Source: a bacterium (GTDB lineage: Bacteria; Planctomycetota; Planctomycetia; Planctomycetales; Planctomycetaceae). Taken from it: DNA of 40,568 nt. The notes under the pieces are model-generated. The model was not told the DNA's origin. It saw nothing but the letters and a program-made list of their open reading frames with translations, and ran no database searches. Position numbers and translations under genes: made by a program. Shown here in pieces: positions 25,688 to 34,479 of this stretch. Where the stretch lies: assembly GCA_016124895.1 (NCBI GenBank), contig WGMU01000046.1, forward strand, positions 1 to 40,568, in the 5' to 3' direction. Within the stretch, counting starts at the first letter, position 1. Each line of letters begins with the position of its first letter.

Positions 25688-27277
25688 ATGTCTGCGTCTT
25701 CTCCGCCGCCTCCGTCTGATCCGCGTCGCACTGCGAGTGCGAAGTCGACTGCGCGGCAGAAGCGGGCACAGGGCGAACAACCCGCTCGGCGACGACGGCC
25801 TGCTCCACCACCTCTGGTGCAGATCGCCCCGGAAGACAATCCACAGAGCCTCGCCGACTGGTTGAAAGGCGAGGCTCGCACCGGACTGCCGGGAGTCGGC
25901 GTCAGTTTCGCGCTGCACACGCTGCTGCTGTTGGCGATGGCGTTGTATGTGCTGAATCGGCCACACAACGACGACCGCCCGCTTTCAATGGGCTGGGCGT
26001 TCGGTCGTGACAATGAACAGACTCAGCCAGACACGCCGCAGATAATTTCGCCAATCGCGATGACACCCCGCGTTCAGCCGACGGCAGCGCCAAAACCGCT
26101 TGCATCGACGGCAAACACAGCGTCCGGACGGCAAGTCGCACCCATTGACGTGTCTCGCTCTCTGTCGCTCCGCACGCAGCGTGGTCGCCAGGGAACCGTC
26201 GACGGAGAAGGTGATGGCAACAAGGTGCAGCGGGCGATGAAACTCGGACTCGAATGGCTCGCCCGGCAGCAGAACTCCGGCGGCAACTGGCAACTCCATG
26301 CGGGCTATCCCGATCCTGGCTATCAACCGCTACGGACCGACACCGGAGCCACGGCGCTCGCGCTGCTGGCGTTTCTCGGCGATGGTCACACGCCAGTCAG
26401 CGGTGAGTACGCGGATGTCATCGCAAACGGACTTCGCTGGCTGAAAAACATTCAGAAGACCGACGGCGACTTTCACGATTTTGACGAACGCGGCCGGCAG
26501 ACGGCCTACTACGCGCACTCGATGGCGACGCTGGCGATGTGCGAGGCGTATGCAATGACCGGCGACGAGCAGTATCGCGAGCCGATTGAAGAAGCGATTG
26601 ATTTCCTGTTGAAGTCTCAGCAGCCGAATCAGGGCGGCTGGAAATACATGCCGCAGGACGTTGACACCGAAGGGGATTTGTCCGTCACCGGCTGGGCGCT
26701 GATGGCGTTGCACACGTGCCGGATGGCAGGCATCTCGATCGACGACGACGAATTCGGCCTTGCTTCGAGATTCCTCGACGCCGTGGCCTCGCGCGACGGA
26801 GCTCTGTACCGTTACCAGCCCAGTGACCCGCCGCAGAACGCGACTCCAGCGATGACGGCATCAGGACTGCTCGGTCGGCAATGGCTCGGCTGGGCAGCCG
26901 ACGACCGGGCCATGCGGGAAGGTGTCGACTGGCTGCTGCAGCCGAAGTTTCTCCCCGAGTGGTCCGGCGGTCGGCGGAACGTCTATGAGTGGTATTACGT
27001 CGCGCAGGTGCTGCACAATCTCGGCGGTCGGAACTGGGACGACTGGTTCGGCCGCGTGCAGACACTGATCGTCGACAACCAGCGGACCCGCGGCAGCCGC
27101 AAGGCACCGGACGACGTCCTCGGAAGCTGGAACCCCACCAGCCCGGACGGCGCTCGCGACGAGCACAGCCACATCGGCGGTCGACTGTATCTGACCGTCA
27201 TGTGCCTGCTGATCCTCGAAACCCCGGTGCGTCACACACCGATTTACGCGTCACCCGAAACGTCAGGCGCAGAGTAA
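25688..27277 (+). CDS. Membrane-anchored prenyltransferase/squalene-oxidase repeat protein
   Basis: The product is 529 residues from the ATG at 25688. The N-terminal 60 residues are Pro/Arg/Ala-rich and presumably cytoplasmic. One membrane helix follows (VGVSFALHTLLLLAMALYVL), then a polar linker. From about residue 180 the protein has repeats of the alpha/alpha-barrel type seen in terpene cyclases and prenyltransferases: MKLGLEWLARQQNSGGNW, ALALLAFLGDGHTP, ANGLRWLKNIQ, DFLLKSQQPNQGGWKY, TGWALMALHTCRMAG, and VYEWYYVAQVLHNLGG. Planctomycetes carry many such proteins without the catalytic acid motif of true squalene cyclases, and no DxDD motif was seen here. A scaffold or non-cyclase role is therefore likelier than terpene cyclisation. 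Confidence 0.85.
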   Translation: MSASSPPPPSDPRRTASAKSTARQKRAQGEQPARRRRPAPPPLVQIAPEDNPQSLADWLKGEARTGLPGVGVSFALHTLLLLAMALYVLNRPHNDDRPLSMGWAFGRDNEQTQPDTPQIISPIAMTPRVQPTAAPKPLASTANTASGRQVAPIDVSRSLSLRTQRGRQGTVDGEGDGNKVQRAMKLGLEWLARQQNSGGNWQLHAGYPDPGYQPLRTDTGATALALLAFLGDGHTPVSGEYADVIANGLRWLKNIQKTDGDFHDFDERGRQTAYYAHSMATLAMCEAYAMTGDEQYREPIEEAIDFLLKSQQPNQGGWKYMPQDVDTEGDLSVTGWALMALHTCRMAGISIDDDEFGLASRFLDAVASRDGALYRYQPSDPPQNATPAMTASGLLGRQWLGWAADDRAMREGVDWLLQPKFLPEWSGGRRNVYEWYYVAQVLHNLGGRNWDDWFGRVQTLIVDNQRTRGSRKAPDDVLGSWNPTSPDGARDEHSHIGGRLYLTVMCLLILETPVRHTPIYASPETSGAE

Positions 27278-27291
27278 GCCAGACAACTTGA

Positions 27292-27316
27292 CGTTCCCGC
27301 GCGGAGCATGGGAACG
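27292..27316. repeat. REP-like palindrome (CGTTCCC...GGGAACG type)
   Basis: CGTTCCC at 27292-27298 pairs with GGGAACG at 27310-27316 around GCGCGGAGCAT, followed by AGTTTTT. This is the widespread intergenic palindrome that yields spurious peptides reading TFPRGAWER or SHAPRGN. It could also end the upstream transcript. Confidence 0.75.
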
Positions 27317-27349
27317 AGTTTTTGATACCTCACACCGGAGACACACCCC

Positions 27350-28282
27350 ATGCGACTTTGCCGTTTCGAACACGCCGGACAGGCTCAGGTTGGCTTTTAC
27401 CGGGAAGACGCGGTCATCCCGCTCGCCGCGGCGGCGGACTTTGCAGGCGTTGACCTCGACGCCGGCGATTCGCTGGTGGCCTGCCTGCCAGGCGGCGAAC
27501 TTCGCGAGCAGGTTCTTGCCGTGCAGGCCAGGCTGAAGAATCACATGGACGAGGAACTCGGCGAGCTGAAGCTCGACATCGACTCCGTCAGGCTGCTCGT
27601 CCCGAACCCCAATCCGTCCAAGCTGCTGCTGCTGGCCGGCAACTACGCGAAGCATATTGAGGAAGGTGGCGGCCGGGCCGAAGAGCGGGCGCGAACGTTT
27701 CCCTACGTCTTCATGAAGCCGCCGCTGACCACGCTGACGAATCCCGGCGATCCGGTCCGCATTCCGGCAGCCTCACCCGACCATATCGACTGGGAACTGG
27801 AACTCGGCGTCGTCATCGGCCGCCGGGCAAAGGGAGTCTCGGAAGCTGAAGCACTCGATTACGTCGCTGGCTACACCGTCGTGAACGATATCTCGGATCG
27901 GAAATTCAAACCGAACCCCAACCGCACCGAACGCGACAAGGACGGTTTCTTCGACTGGCTGCACGGCAAGTGGCACGACACCTTCTGCCCGATGGGTCCC
28001 TGTGTGCTGCCCGCAGACGAGTGCCCCGATCCGCAGAAACTGCACTTGACTCTGAAGGTCAACGGCGAAGTCGAACAGGACGGCTCGACCGCCGAAATGG
28101 TCTTCCCTGTGGCGGCAATCGTCGAGTTCATCTCAAGCTTCGTGACGCTCGAACCTGGCGACATTATTTCGACGGGAACAACGTCCGGCGTCGGTTCGGC
28201 AAAGGGCAAGTTCCTCCGCAGCGGCGACAGCCTCGAAGCCTCGATCGAGAACATCGGTATGCTGCGCAACCCCGTCGTCTGA
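27350..28282 (+). CDS. Fumarylacetoacetate hydrolase (FAH) family protein
   Basis: The product is 310 residues from the ATG at 27350. The C-terminal FAH domain has KLLLLAGNYAKHIEE, then the metal ligands E149 and E151 in DHIDWELELGVVIG and D180 in YTVVNDISDR, and the closing LEPGDIISTGTTSGVGS. These bind Mg or Ca in hydrolases, hydratases and isomerases of aromatic catabolism such as 2-hydroxyhepta-2,4-diene-1,7-dioate isomerase. The N-terminal 85 residues match the small beta domain of this group. It is not obviously in an operon: a palindrome lies upstream and an intergenic repeat downstream. The exact substrate (an acylpyruvate or 2-keto acid) cannot be decided. Confidence 0.93.
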   Translation: MRLCRFEHAGQAQVGFYREDAVIPLAAAADFAGVDLDAGDSLVACLPGGELREQVLAVQARLKNHMDEELGELKLDIDSVRLLVPNPNPSKLLLLAGNYAKHIEEGGGRAEERARTFPYVFMKPPLTTLTNPGDPVRIPAASPDHIDWELELGVVIGRRAKGVSEAEALDYVAGYTVVNDISDRKFKPNPNRTERDKDGFFDWLHGKWHDTFCPMGPCVLPADECPDPQKLHLTLKVNGEVEQDGSTAEMVFPVAAIVEFISSFVTLEPGDIISTGTTSGVGSAKGKFLRSGDSLEASIENIGMLRNPVV

Positions 28283-28331
28283 CGCTCGCTGCAGCGCCAA
28301 GCGGCTCACCTGAAAGTCATTCGGACGATTG

Positions 28332-28407
28332 TTGCAGCGCAAAGACGCTGAGACGCAAAGCTTCGCAAAGGCTTTGCGCTTCTTTGCAACTTCGCGTCTT
28401 TGCGTTG
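28332..28407. repeat. Intergenic palindromic repeat, copy 2 (GCAGCGCAAAG type)
   Basis: TTGCAGCGCAAAGACGC at 28332-28348 continues with TGAGACGCAAAG; CAGCGCAAAGACGC pairs with GCGTCTTTGCGTTG at 28394-28407 with one G-T pair. The left half aligns closely with the copy at 15348. An inner GCAAAGGCTTTGC palindrome lies at 28355-28367. Confidence 0.78.
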
Positions 28408-28535
28408 AGATCCGTACGGAATCGGATTCCTCTAGGAGGACCGTCCCGGAATCGCCTAGATTTCCAGAGTGAAAATCAGTCCGGACGGGGATCGACCGGA
28501 CGGGCCAGGAACCTCGGCATCCCAGGGACGGGATT

Positions 28536-29831
28536 ATGCGGATCGCTTTGTTTGAAGACGCGGCGGCAGCGGGCCTCGCGCCGATCGCTCACACGCGGCC
28601 GGTGTTTGAACTGCTCTGCGGACATTTCCCGCTGCGCGAACGGCTCGTCCGGTTTCTCGATGTGCATGAGTGGGGCGTCTTCGTCCGCTCGCAGCTTGCC
28701 GAGATTTATCGCGAGGAACAGCCGGAAGCCTTCGTCAACGACCTGACGTGGCTCGCGGAAGAACCGACACTGCTGCTCAATGGCCGCTGGCTGCCGACTG
28801 CTGAGCAAATCGATCAGCTCAGCGAAGTCGACGATAACATCGTCGGCGTCTGCGCTGGTCGCGTCGCCTTTCTCCTCATCAATCCCTTCGAGACAGCGCT
28901 GCTGGGTGAAGAGGATTTCGACGATCCGTTGCTCAAGATCGCGAGGACGCGCACTGAGATCCAGGCTTCCGGCCGCTGGGTCGAACGCCCCTGGGACCTG
29001 ATCGACCTCAACCCGGAACTGCTTGACCAGGACTTTGCTCAACGCGGCCAGTTCGGCGGCAAAGCCAGCCTCGACGGCGCGGCGATTCTCGGCGATCCGC
29101 AGCGAGTCTTCATTCACCCGACGGCTGACATTGATCCGTTTGTCGTGATTGACGCCCGCAGCGGCCCGGTCTTCGTCGATGCCGAGGTCAGACTGCAGGC
29201 GTTTACGCGGCTTGAAGGCCCGCTGTTCGTCGGCCGCGGCACGCAAATCTTCCGAGCAAACGTCAAGACCGGCACGTCACTCGGTCCCGTCTGCCGAATT
29301 GGTGGCGAGATCGAAGCGTCGATCGTTCATGGTTTCTCGAACAAGTACCACGACGGCTTTCTCGGACACAGCTACGTCGGTTCGTGGGTCAACCTCGGCG
29401 CCCTGACGACCAATAGCGACCTCAAAAACGACTACTCGACGGTACGCGTCCCGCTGGAGGGCGATCCCGTCGATTCCGGCTCGACGAAGGTCGGCTGCTT
29501 CATCGGCGATCATGCAAAGACAGCGCTCTGCAGCCAGTTCAACACTGGTTCGTCGATCGGCGTGATGACGATGATCCTGCCCGGCGGCGAACTGCTGCCG
29601 AAGCACGTCCCGAGCTTCAGCCGCGTCTGGCACGGCCAGATCGACGACAACTTCGACCTGGAGTCGGGCCTCACGACTGCGCGACTGGCAATGTCGCGCC
29701 GCAACTGCGAACTGTCACCGGCCCAGGAACGCCTGCTGCGCCGCCTCTTCCTGCAGACCGAGCAGGAACGGCACGACGCCGTCAGCCGCCACAAAGCCCG
29801 TAAGGCCGGCTTCAGCATCGTCCGGCCGTAG
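28536..29831 (+). CDS. GlmU-like putative sugar nucleotidyltransferase with left-handed beta-helix
   Basis: The product is 431 residues from the ATG at 28536. The N-terminal half (MRIALFEDAAAAGLAPIAHTRPVFEL, then RTEIQASGRWVERPWDLIDLN) matches the degenerate nucleotidyltransferase-like domain of the GlmU-related family found in Bacteroidetes and planctomycetes. The C-terminal half (about 190-375) is built of hexapeptide repeats (IHPTADIDPFVVIDARSGPV, VFVDAEVRLQ, VGRGTQIF, IGDHAKTALCSQFNTGSSIG) that form a left-handed beta-helix with an acetyltransferase-like site (SNKYHDGFLGHSYVGSWVNLG). It probably acts in cytosolic sugar-nucleotide or cell-envelope metabolism. The canonical pyrophosphorylase GxGTRM loop is missing, so uridylyl transfer is doubtful. 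Confidence 0.88.
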   Translation: MRIALFEDAAAAGLAPIAHTRPVFELLCGHFPLRERLVRFLDVHEWGVFVRSQLAEIYREEQPEAFVNDLTWLAEEPTLLLNGRWLPTAEQIDQLSEVDDNIVGVCAGRVAFLLINPFETALLGEEDFDDPLLKIARTRTEIQASGRWVERPWDLIDLNPELLDQDFAQRGQFGGKASLDGAAILGDPQRVFIHPTADIDPFVVIDARSGPVFVDAEVRLQAFTRLEGPLFVGRGTQIFRANVKTGTSLGPVCRIGGEIEASIVHGFSNKYHDGFLGHSYVGSWVNLGALTTNSDLKNDYSTVRVPLEGDPVDSGSTKVGCFIGDHAKTALCSQFNTGSSIGVMTMILPGGELLPKHVPSFSRVWHGQIDDNFDLESGLTTARLAMSRRNCELSPAQERLLRRLFLQTEQERHDAVSRHKARKAGFSIVRP

Positions 29832-30128
29832 CATCGTGCGATTTTATGCCTTCTCATATGAACAGTTTTTGGGGAAAGTACGCCAGCGAGATGCAGCCGC
29901 GTTCGCCAGAGCGCAGCCAAGCAATCATGGAGCACTCGCGTCCTGACGGACACACCCTCGGAATCTTCGTTACGGTCGTCGACCGTGTCGACGTCTGTCA
30001 GCGGCTCGGTCTCATCTGACACAGGCCAACGGCCAGCAAAAAGGGATGCCTCTGCCGGTGCAGACGCATCCCAACGCTCATATCGGACGCGGATCGGCTC
30101 GCGACACGACGATCCGGGGTGTCGTTCG
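29832..30128. other. Intergenic region with one terminator
   Basis: About 300 bases between the GlmU-like gene and the convergent 29-codon gene. A 53-codon frame begins at the ATG at 29860 and ends near 30019, but it lacks any recognised motif and is not called. The terminator for the minus-strand small gene lies at 30043-30072. Confidence 0.45.
30038..30072 (-). terminator. Rho-independent terminator of the 29-codon gene
   Basis: GGGATGC at 30043-30049 pairs with GCATCCC at 30066-30072; inside, TCTGC pairs with GCAGA across a C-C mismatch, closing on the tetraloop CGGT. On the minus strand a run of five T follows (30042-30038). It ends the small basic-protein transcript. Confidence 0.92.
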
Positions 30129-30218
30129 TTATTTCTTGCGGTGGCGAATCTTCGCTCGCATACGACGCTTTCGGCTCCCAATCTTGCGGCGGCCTTTCCC
30201 GGTTCTCTTCGTTCCCAT
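30129..30218 (-). CDS. 29-residue highly basic protein, ribosome-associated type (bS22/THX-like)
   Basis: This short gene encodes 29 residues: MGTKRTGKGRRKIGSRKRRM, followed by nine more residues ending in two lysines and a stop. Sixteen residues are Arg or Lys. AGGAG lies eleven bases before the ATG, and a strong terminator follows the stop by about 55 bases, so it has its own expression signals. Length and pattern recall small ribosomal proteins such as the COX24-domain bS22 family and Thx, which stabilise the small subunit; this assignment rests on pattern only. The neighbours (a GlmU-like protein and a membrane protein) give no functional hint. Confidence 0.78.
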   Translation of the reverse strand: MGTKRTGKGRRKIGSRKRRMRAKIRHRKK

Positions 30219-30372
30219 GTCGAAACTGACTCCTCGGTATTTCGGATGTACTGCTGTGATCGGTTTTTCGGCGAGTTTACCCGCGGAAGCCACGGAGACT
30301 AGCGACCAGCGGAACCGACTTCAACACTTCAGGTTGCAGCGTTCAGCGACCAGTTTTCAGCGTCGACTCCGC

Positions 30373-31887
30373 TCATTTTCCTGGCTCTGCAGACTCGTCG
30401 ACCTGACGGGCGGTCGACGGTCTGGCCAGTCTGATCAGAGACTGCAGCGCCAGAAAGAGGACCAGTGGAGCGATCCAGAGGTACTTCAGCACAGTCAGCA
30501 GCAGCAGTGTTGCCGGGTGGGGAATAGAGGCGGCTTCGACGAACAGGGCTGACTCGGGCTGTCCAGCGGCGACGAAATGCTCAACGACGGTGCCGATCCG
30601 AGCTGCGTCAAGGTTCTCTGTCACGGCCTCGTCATCGGGCAGGACAAAGACAGGCTCAGGTGAGCGAGCCATGCGGCGAGACAGTTCCCGCAGATGTTTT
30701 TCACCCGCCGCGTTCAACTCGGGAGACTCTGGCAGAAACTCGTCGACGGACAAGACGCGACCATCGGCTTCGGCATTCCGCTGCACGATCGAACGGGAAT
30801 CGAGCATCGCCCCCAGCACGAGAAACGCGACCAGCATGAACAGTGTCAGCAATACCAGTCCGCAGCCGACGGCGGTCATCTGCGACTTGAAGATCGACCG
30901 CTCAGACGTCGTCTCGAAAAACAGGTCGATCGTCCGTCGCTTCCGAATCGACGTATGCGTCGCTTCGACAGTCTCCATCGACCGCGTCATCTCAGCCCAG
31001 GCAGCGCGTTGCTGCTCCATCGGCTGCTGAATCGCCGCCCGTTGCGCGTTCCCGAGCCCCAGGCCGTCCGACTTGATCTCCTGTCGAGTCGCTTCGTCAT
31101 CGCCAGTCTGCAGCACGAGTATTCCTGCCTGCAGATCGGGTTCAAACGACAACGTTGCCGAACCACGACTGCCCGTAATTTCCAGCGTCCACGCCGGTTC
31201 GCCGACGCGCGCCGACCAGGTAGCTTCCGCTAGCCCGTCACCGCCGAGTGTCACCGTCGCCAGCGAGATCCCGTCGTCCGAGGCTCCAGTCGAGCGCACG
31301 GCAGTAACTCGGCTGTAGTCTCCGCTCAGAAATCGCAGCAGTGCGACATCGACGAACAGCGCCGAGTCGATCTGGGGAACAGTCAGCGACGGAACACGCC
31401 CCGCTGTGACTCCCGAGCCAGCTTGTGCCGGCAGGCTCCGCTCCAGCCGGAACAGTACGATGCTTCCGAGTTCGCCGCCTTTGATCGTCTGCCGCAATCG
31501 CTGCGCGAGATCATGAAGCGGCAGATGGGGCAACGGAATCAGCGGCGTGCCATTGTCATCCTGATTAAGTGTCAGCTCGTAAACGAACGCGGTCCCCTGC
31601 CCCGCTTCAGGCAGCAGAATCAGCGGCCGTCCATCGTTCGCCAGTTGCCGCGCTCCTTCCAGCACAGCCTCTGACGAGCCCGCAACGAGACACGCATCGG
31701 ACGTCAGCTCTGCGAGCAGACTTTCCCAACCGCTGAGAATCCGCGTCCCAGACGCCGCAGTCAGAAGTTCGGCGGCGTTCTGATCCGGAACTTCCGCCGC
31801 TGCGATCAGCGAATCGTCCGTCTCCGCGGCAATTGTCCGCAGTAACGGCACGACAGACGGTTTCCAGCCCAGCAGTGCAAACTTCAT
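30373..31887 (-). CDS. Gfo/Idh/MocA-like protein with two C-terminal membrane helices
   Basis: The product is 504 residues from the ATG at 31887; the longer frame to 32025 adds 46 residues without family character. The first 300 residues follow the Gfo/Idh/MocA dehydrogenase layout: MKFALLGWKPSVVPLLRTIA, AAEVPDQNAAELL, GWESLLAELTSDACLVAG, EGARQLANDGRPLILLPEAG, then DSALFVDVALLRFLSGDYSR and LEITGSRGSATLSFE. The nucleotide-binding glycine motif is lost (LLGWKP instead of GxGxxG) and no catalytic EKP motif is seen, so it is probably not an active dehydrogenase. Two membrane helices at about 338-362 and 459-485 enclose a soluble loop of about 95 residues whose later part (NLDAARIGTVVEHFVAAG) faintly resembles OmpA-type domains. 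Function unknown. Confidence 0.65.
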   Translation of the reverse strand: MKFALLGWKPSVVPLLRTIAAETDDSLIAAAEVPDQNAAELLTAASGTRILSGWESLLAELTSDACLVAGSSEAVLEGARQLANDGRPLILLPEAGQGTAFVYELTLNQDDNGTPLIPLPHLPLHDLAQRLRQTIKGGELGSIVLFRLERSLPAQAGSGVTAGRVPSLTVPQIDSALFVDVALLRFLSGDYSRVTAVRSTGASDDGISLATVTLGGDGLAEATWSARVGEPAWTLEITGSRGSATLSFEPDLQAGILVLQTGDDEATRQEIKSDGLGLGNAQRAAIQQPMEQQRAAWAEMTRSMETVEATHTSIRKRRTIDLFFETTSERSIFKSQMTAVGCGLVLLTLFMLVAFLVLGAMLDSRSIVQRNAEADGRVLSVDEFLPESPELNAAGEKHLRELSRRMARSPEPVFVLPDDEAVTENLDAARIGTVVEHFVAAGQPESALFVEAASIPHPATLLLLTVLKYLWIAPLVLFLALQSLIRLARPSTARQVDESAEPGK

Positions 31888-32330
31888 GAGATAACCACGG
31901 GCCGCGACGACGGGAACAGGATCAGAGAACAAGAGCCAGGTCGGGATCGTAACTGTTGTCGACAATCCGCAAACCGAGTCCGGCAGGGGCCGCCGTGTCA
32001 CGACCCGATGAGCCGAGCAGAGCACTTATCCACCCACAGACCACCGGGTTCTGCGAACCAGCGGCAACCGGCCAGTTCTGACGACTGCGTCAACTCTGCC
32101 GCCTCGCTCCGGCCCGCAGGCATTCCCCAGTCGGACCATCCGGACGTGCTCTGCCTCAAAACGAGCGGCCGAAAGACTGTGGCCAAAGTCCGGTCTCAAC
32201 GGCTCAGTAAAGTAAGGCGTGTCACCCTCCGTACGGTTCTGCCGGAACCACGCCACGCCAACCCCACCCGCCTGCGTCGCCGACTTCCGTTTCGCGTTAC
32301 GCTGAGTTCAGATCTCAAAGGTCAGCCTTG
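31888..32330. other. Divergent intergenic region
   Basis: About 440 bases between two divergent genes. Open frames on both strands are present but carry no recognised features; one minus-strand frame is the N-terminal extension rejected for the Gfo/Idh/MocA-like gene. Promoters for both genes are expected; none is clear. Confidence 0.4.
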
Positions 32331-34352
32331 ATGTTTCCTCGAACCGCCCTTTGCCTGTGCCTGCTTCCGTGCCTGCTTCCGCCGGTCGGGACGCTGCTGG
32401 CCGCAGATTCCCCCGCGGCAGTCAGTTCCGAGAATCCTGACAGTCGTGGCCGGGCGACGGCCATCGCTCTCAACTACTGCCGCGCGTCATTCCATCGCAT
32501 TCGCAAGTACCAGTCGAATCGCGTCCTGCTCGAAGAACAGGAAAAGATCCTCGACAACCTCAATTTAAACGGCATCGGCGATCAGGAAGTCATCAATCTG
32601 TATTCGGCAGTGCTGGACGAGATCGGGGATATCGAAGTCGCGGACCGCGAGAAGGCAATTTTCCACGACAAATACAAGAAGGCCCTGTTCCGCGAGATCG
32701 AAGCGACCGCCTTTGTCGCCCTGGCACAGACGGCCACAATGTCCATTAACGGACTCGTTCAGACGGGCGTGCGTTCGTGGCTCGACTATCGCGACCTGCA
32801 GTGGAACCGCGACTTCGACTCCTGGAAGGTCGAAAAGGACCGGATGAACTCGGTGGTCGACAAGTCCTCGAAGTTTCTCGACACGTTCTGGAAACAGGCC
32901 AAAGCAAAGAACATCCCTGACCGCTGGCTGGTTCGCGGAACCGACCTCGATCGCCTGACCGAGGCTATGCAGGAACCTGATCTTGAAACGCGACTCCGGG
33001 TTCTGCAGCGAATGGAATCCTTCATGGAGTGCTACCCTCCATACTGGTACTACGTCGGCCGGACGCAGCAGGGACTCGGCCAGTTCTACGAAGCCGCGGA
33101 AACCTACGACAAACTGGCGGATCTCGCCCACGGGCATTTTCGCCGCGACGACATGATGACCGCCGCACTGGCAAATCGCGCGATCATTCAACAGCACCTC
33201 AATCAGCCTGGAGCTGACCGGACGGCGCGCGAAGCACTGACGTATTCCACGTCGGTCTGGGAAGCCAATCTAATGTGCGCCCAGGTGCTTGAGGCTTCCG
33301 GCCGGTACGACGACGCAAAAGACGCCATCCTGAGAAATCTCGACGTCAATCTCGAAAGTCAGCTCAGCTCCGTTGCACTGCTGGGGCTCTACTATCGCCA
33401 GAATCGGCTCGACGATCTGGCAGCAGCACTGGCTGATCCGGAATTCATCGCGCGCGTCCCGATGCTCAGTATCGTGCAGAGTCTGGCGAAACTCGGTCCG
33501 CAACGAACTCCAGGCACCGTGATGACCGGCCTGAGAAACTCCATCCGCGTCGCCATCGAGCCTCGTTTTGGCGTCGACGACCTGCTGGTCGCGTGCGGTT
33601 CGAGCTGGCAGCCGGAGAAAATTCAGTCGTTGACGTTTTACTTCCCCGGCCAGTTGGCGAACTCGGTGTCTGACAGCGCCGCCTCAGCAGCGGCCCCCGC
33701 CGGACTGACCGGCGCGAAACTCGAACCGCACGCAGCGGGCGGATACGTCTTCCGCTACGCGCGAGCAATCGAAGCCAGCAATCGATTGGGTTCGAGTGGC
33801 TCTGGTGCCAGCCTCACCGGATCGGTTCTGAGATTTGAATACCCTGCTCCGCCGGGCAGGACCGAATCTGCCGTCCTGTTCGTCGTACTCGGAACGTCGC
33901 AGCAGTCGGACGCCAGCGTCCAGCAGGCGGCTCCGTGGTGGCAGTCTGCGTCGCCGATCGAGATTCGATACGGTGACGCAAGGATCCGTCTCGATGGAAC
34001 CTGGCAGCCAGGTCCTGCCACGCCCGGCACGTCGATCGCCGACAATCGGTCGGCTGATGGTACCGGCAAAGCCACGCCGCCACTGGATCAGCCGCCACGC
34101 CCGGCAGCCCCAAAACGTCCGGCAACGTCTGTCGCCATCGATGAGTTTGTCCCGATTCGAGTGTCAGCAGACGTGACACCGGACACGTCGCAGGAGGGCA
34201 ATGGTGACAAACGCTTCGAGCCTTCTCGCCGACCACCGCGGGTGACTATCCTCGGCGTCCGTCCGGCCAGCAGTTCTGCGGAGTCATCCGACGCCGACGC
34301 GAATCCGCAACCGAGCGTTCCTCCGCCGCCGGCTCAGGACGGCAAACCGTAA
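32331..34352 (+). CDS. Secreted TPR-like protein of unknown function
   Basis: The product is 673 residues from the ATG at 32331; a TTG one codon upstream is less likely. The signal peptide has the core LCLCLLPCLLPPVGTLL with cleavage near LLAADS. Residues about 30-200 are helical and charged (ATAIALNYCRASFHRIRKYQ, EEQEKILDNLNLNGIGDQEV). Residues about 220-360 resemble tetratricopeptide helices (GRTQQGLGQFYEAAETYDKL, LANRAIIQQHLNQPGADRTA, LEASGRYDDAKDAILRNLDV). A beta-rich region and a Pro/Ser/Ala-rich tail of about 120 residues follow. It should be periplasmic or surface-exposed. No enzyme motif was seen. The metallo-hydrolase gene downstream is 127 bases away. Confidence 0.65.
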   Translation: MFPRTALCLCLLPCLLPPVGTLLAADSPAAVSSENPDSRGRATAIALNYCRASFHRIRKYQSNRVLLEEQEKILDNLNLNGIGDQEVINLYSAVLDEIGDIEVADREKAIFHDKYKKALFREIEATAFVALAQTATMSINGLVQTGVRSWLDYRDLQWNRDFDSWKVEKDRMNSVVDKSSKFLDTFWKQAKAKNIPDRWLVRGTDLDRLTEAMQEPDLETRLRVLQRMESFMECYPPYWYYVGRTQQGLGQFYEAAETYDKLADLAHGHFRRDDMMTAALANRAIIQQHLNQPGADRTAREALTYSTSVWEANLMCAQVLEASGRYDDAKDAILRNLDVNLESQLSSVALLGLYYRQNRLDDLAAALADPEFIARVPMLSIVQSLAKLGPQRTPGTVMTGLRNSIRVAIEPRFGVDDLLVACGSSWQPEKIQSLTFYFPGQLANSVSDSAASAAAPAGLTGAKLEPHAAGGYVFRYARAIEASNRLGSSGSGASLTGSVLRFEYPAPPGRTESAVLFVVLGTSQQSDASVQQAAPWWQSASPIEIRYGDARIRLDGTWQPGPATPGTSIADNRSADGTGKATPPLDQPPRPAAPKRPATSVAIDEFVPIRVSADVTPDTSQEGNGDKRFEPSRRPPRVTILGVRPASSSAESSDADANPQPSVPPPPAQDGKP

Positions 34353-34479
34353 TCCGGAGTTCATTCGACACGCCTTTGATTCGTCGAACGCAACGGATTC
34401 CGCCCCTTCGCCGCCGACCCGTATTTCGCACCGCGACCTCGCGACCGAGACTCACCTCGACGGGGAACAGGACTGATCA

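Noticed and set aside
24759-25865. A 368-codon plus-strand open frame with Ala/Thr runs
   Set aside because: The Ala/Thr run is the antisense of the glycine-rich tail of the RRM gene, and the rest crosses non-coding sequence and the start of the next gene.
27288-27536. A small frame beginning TFPRGAWER
   Set aside because: The first part is the translation of a common intergenic palindrome, and the rest is out of frame within the FAH-family gene.
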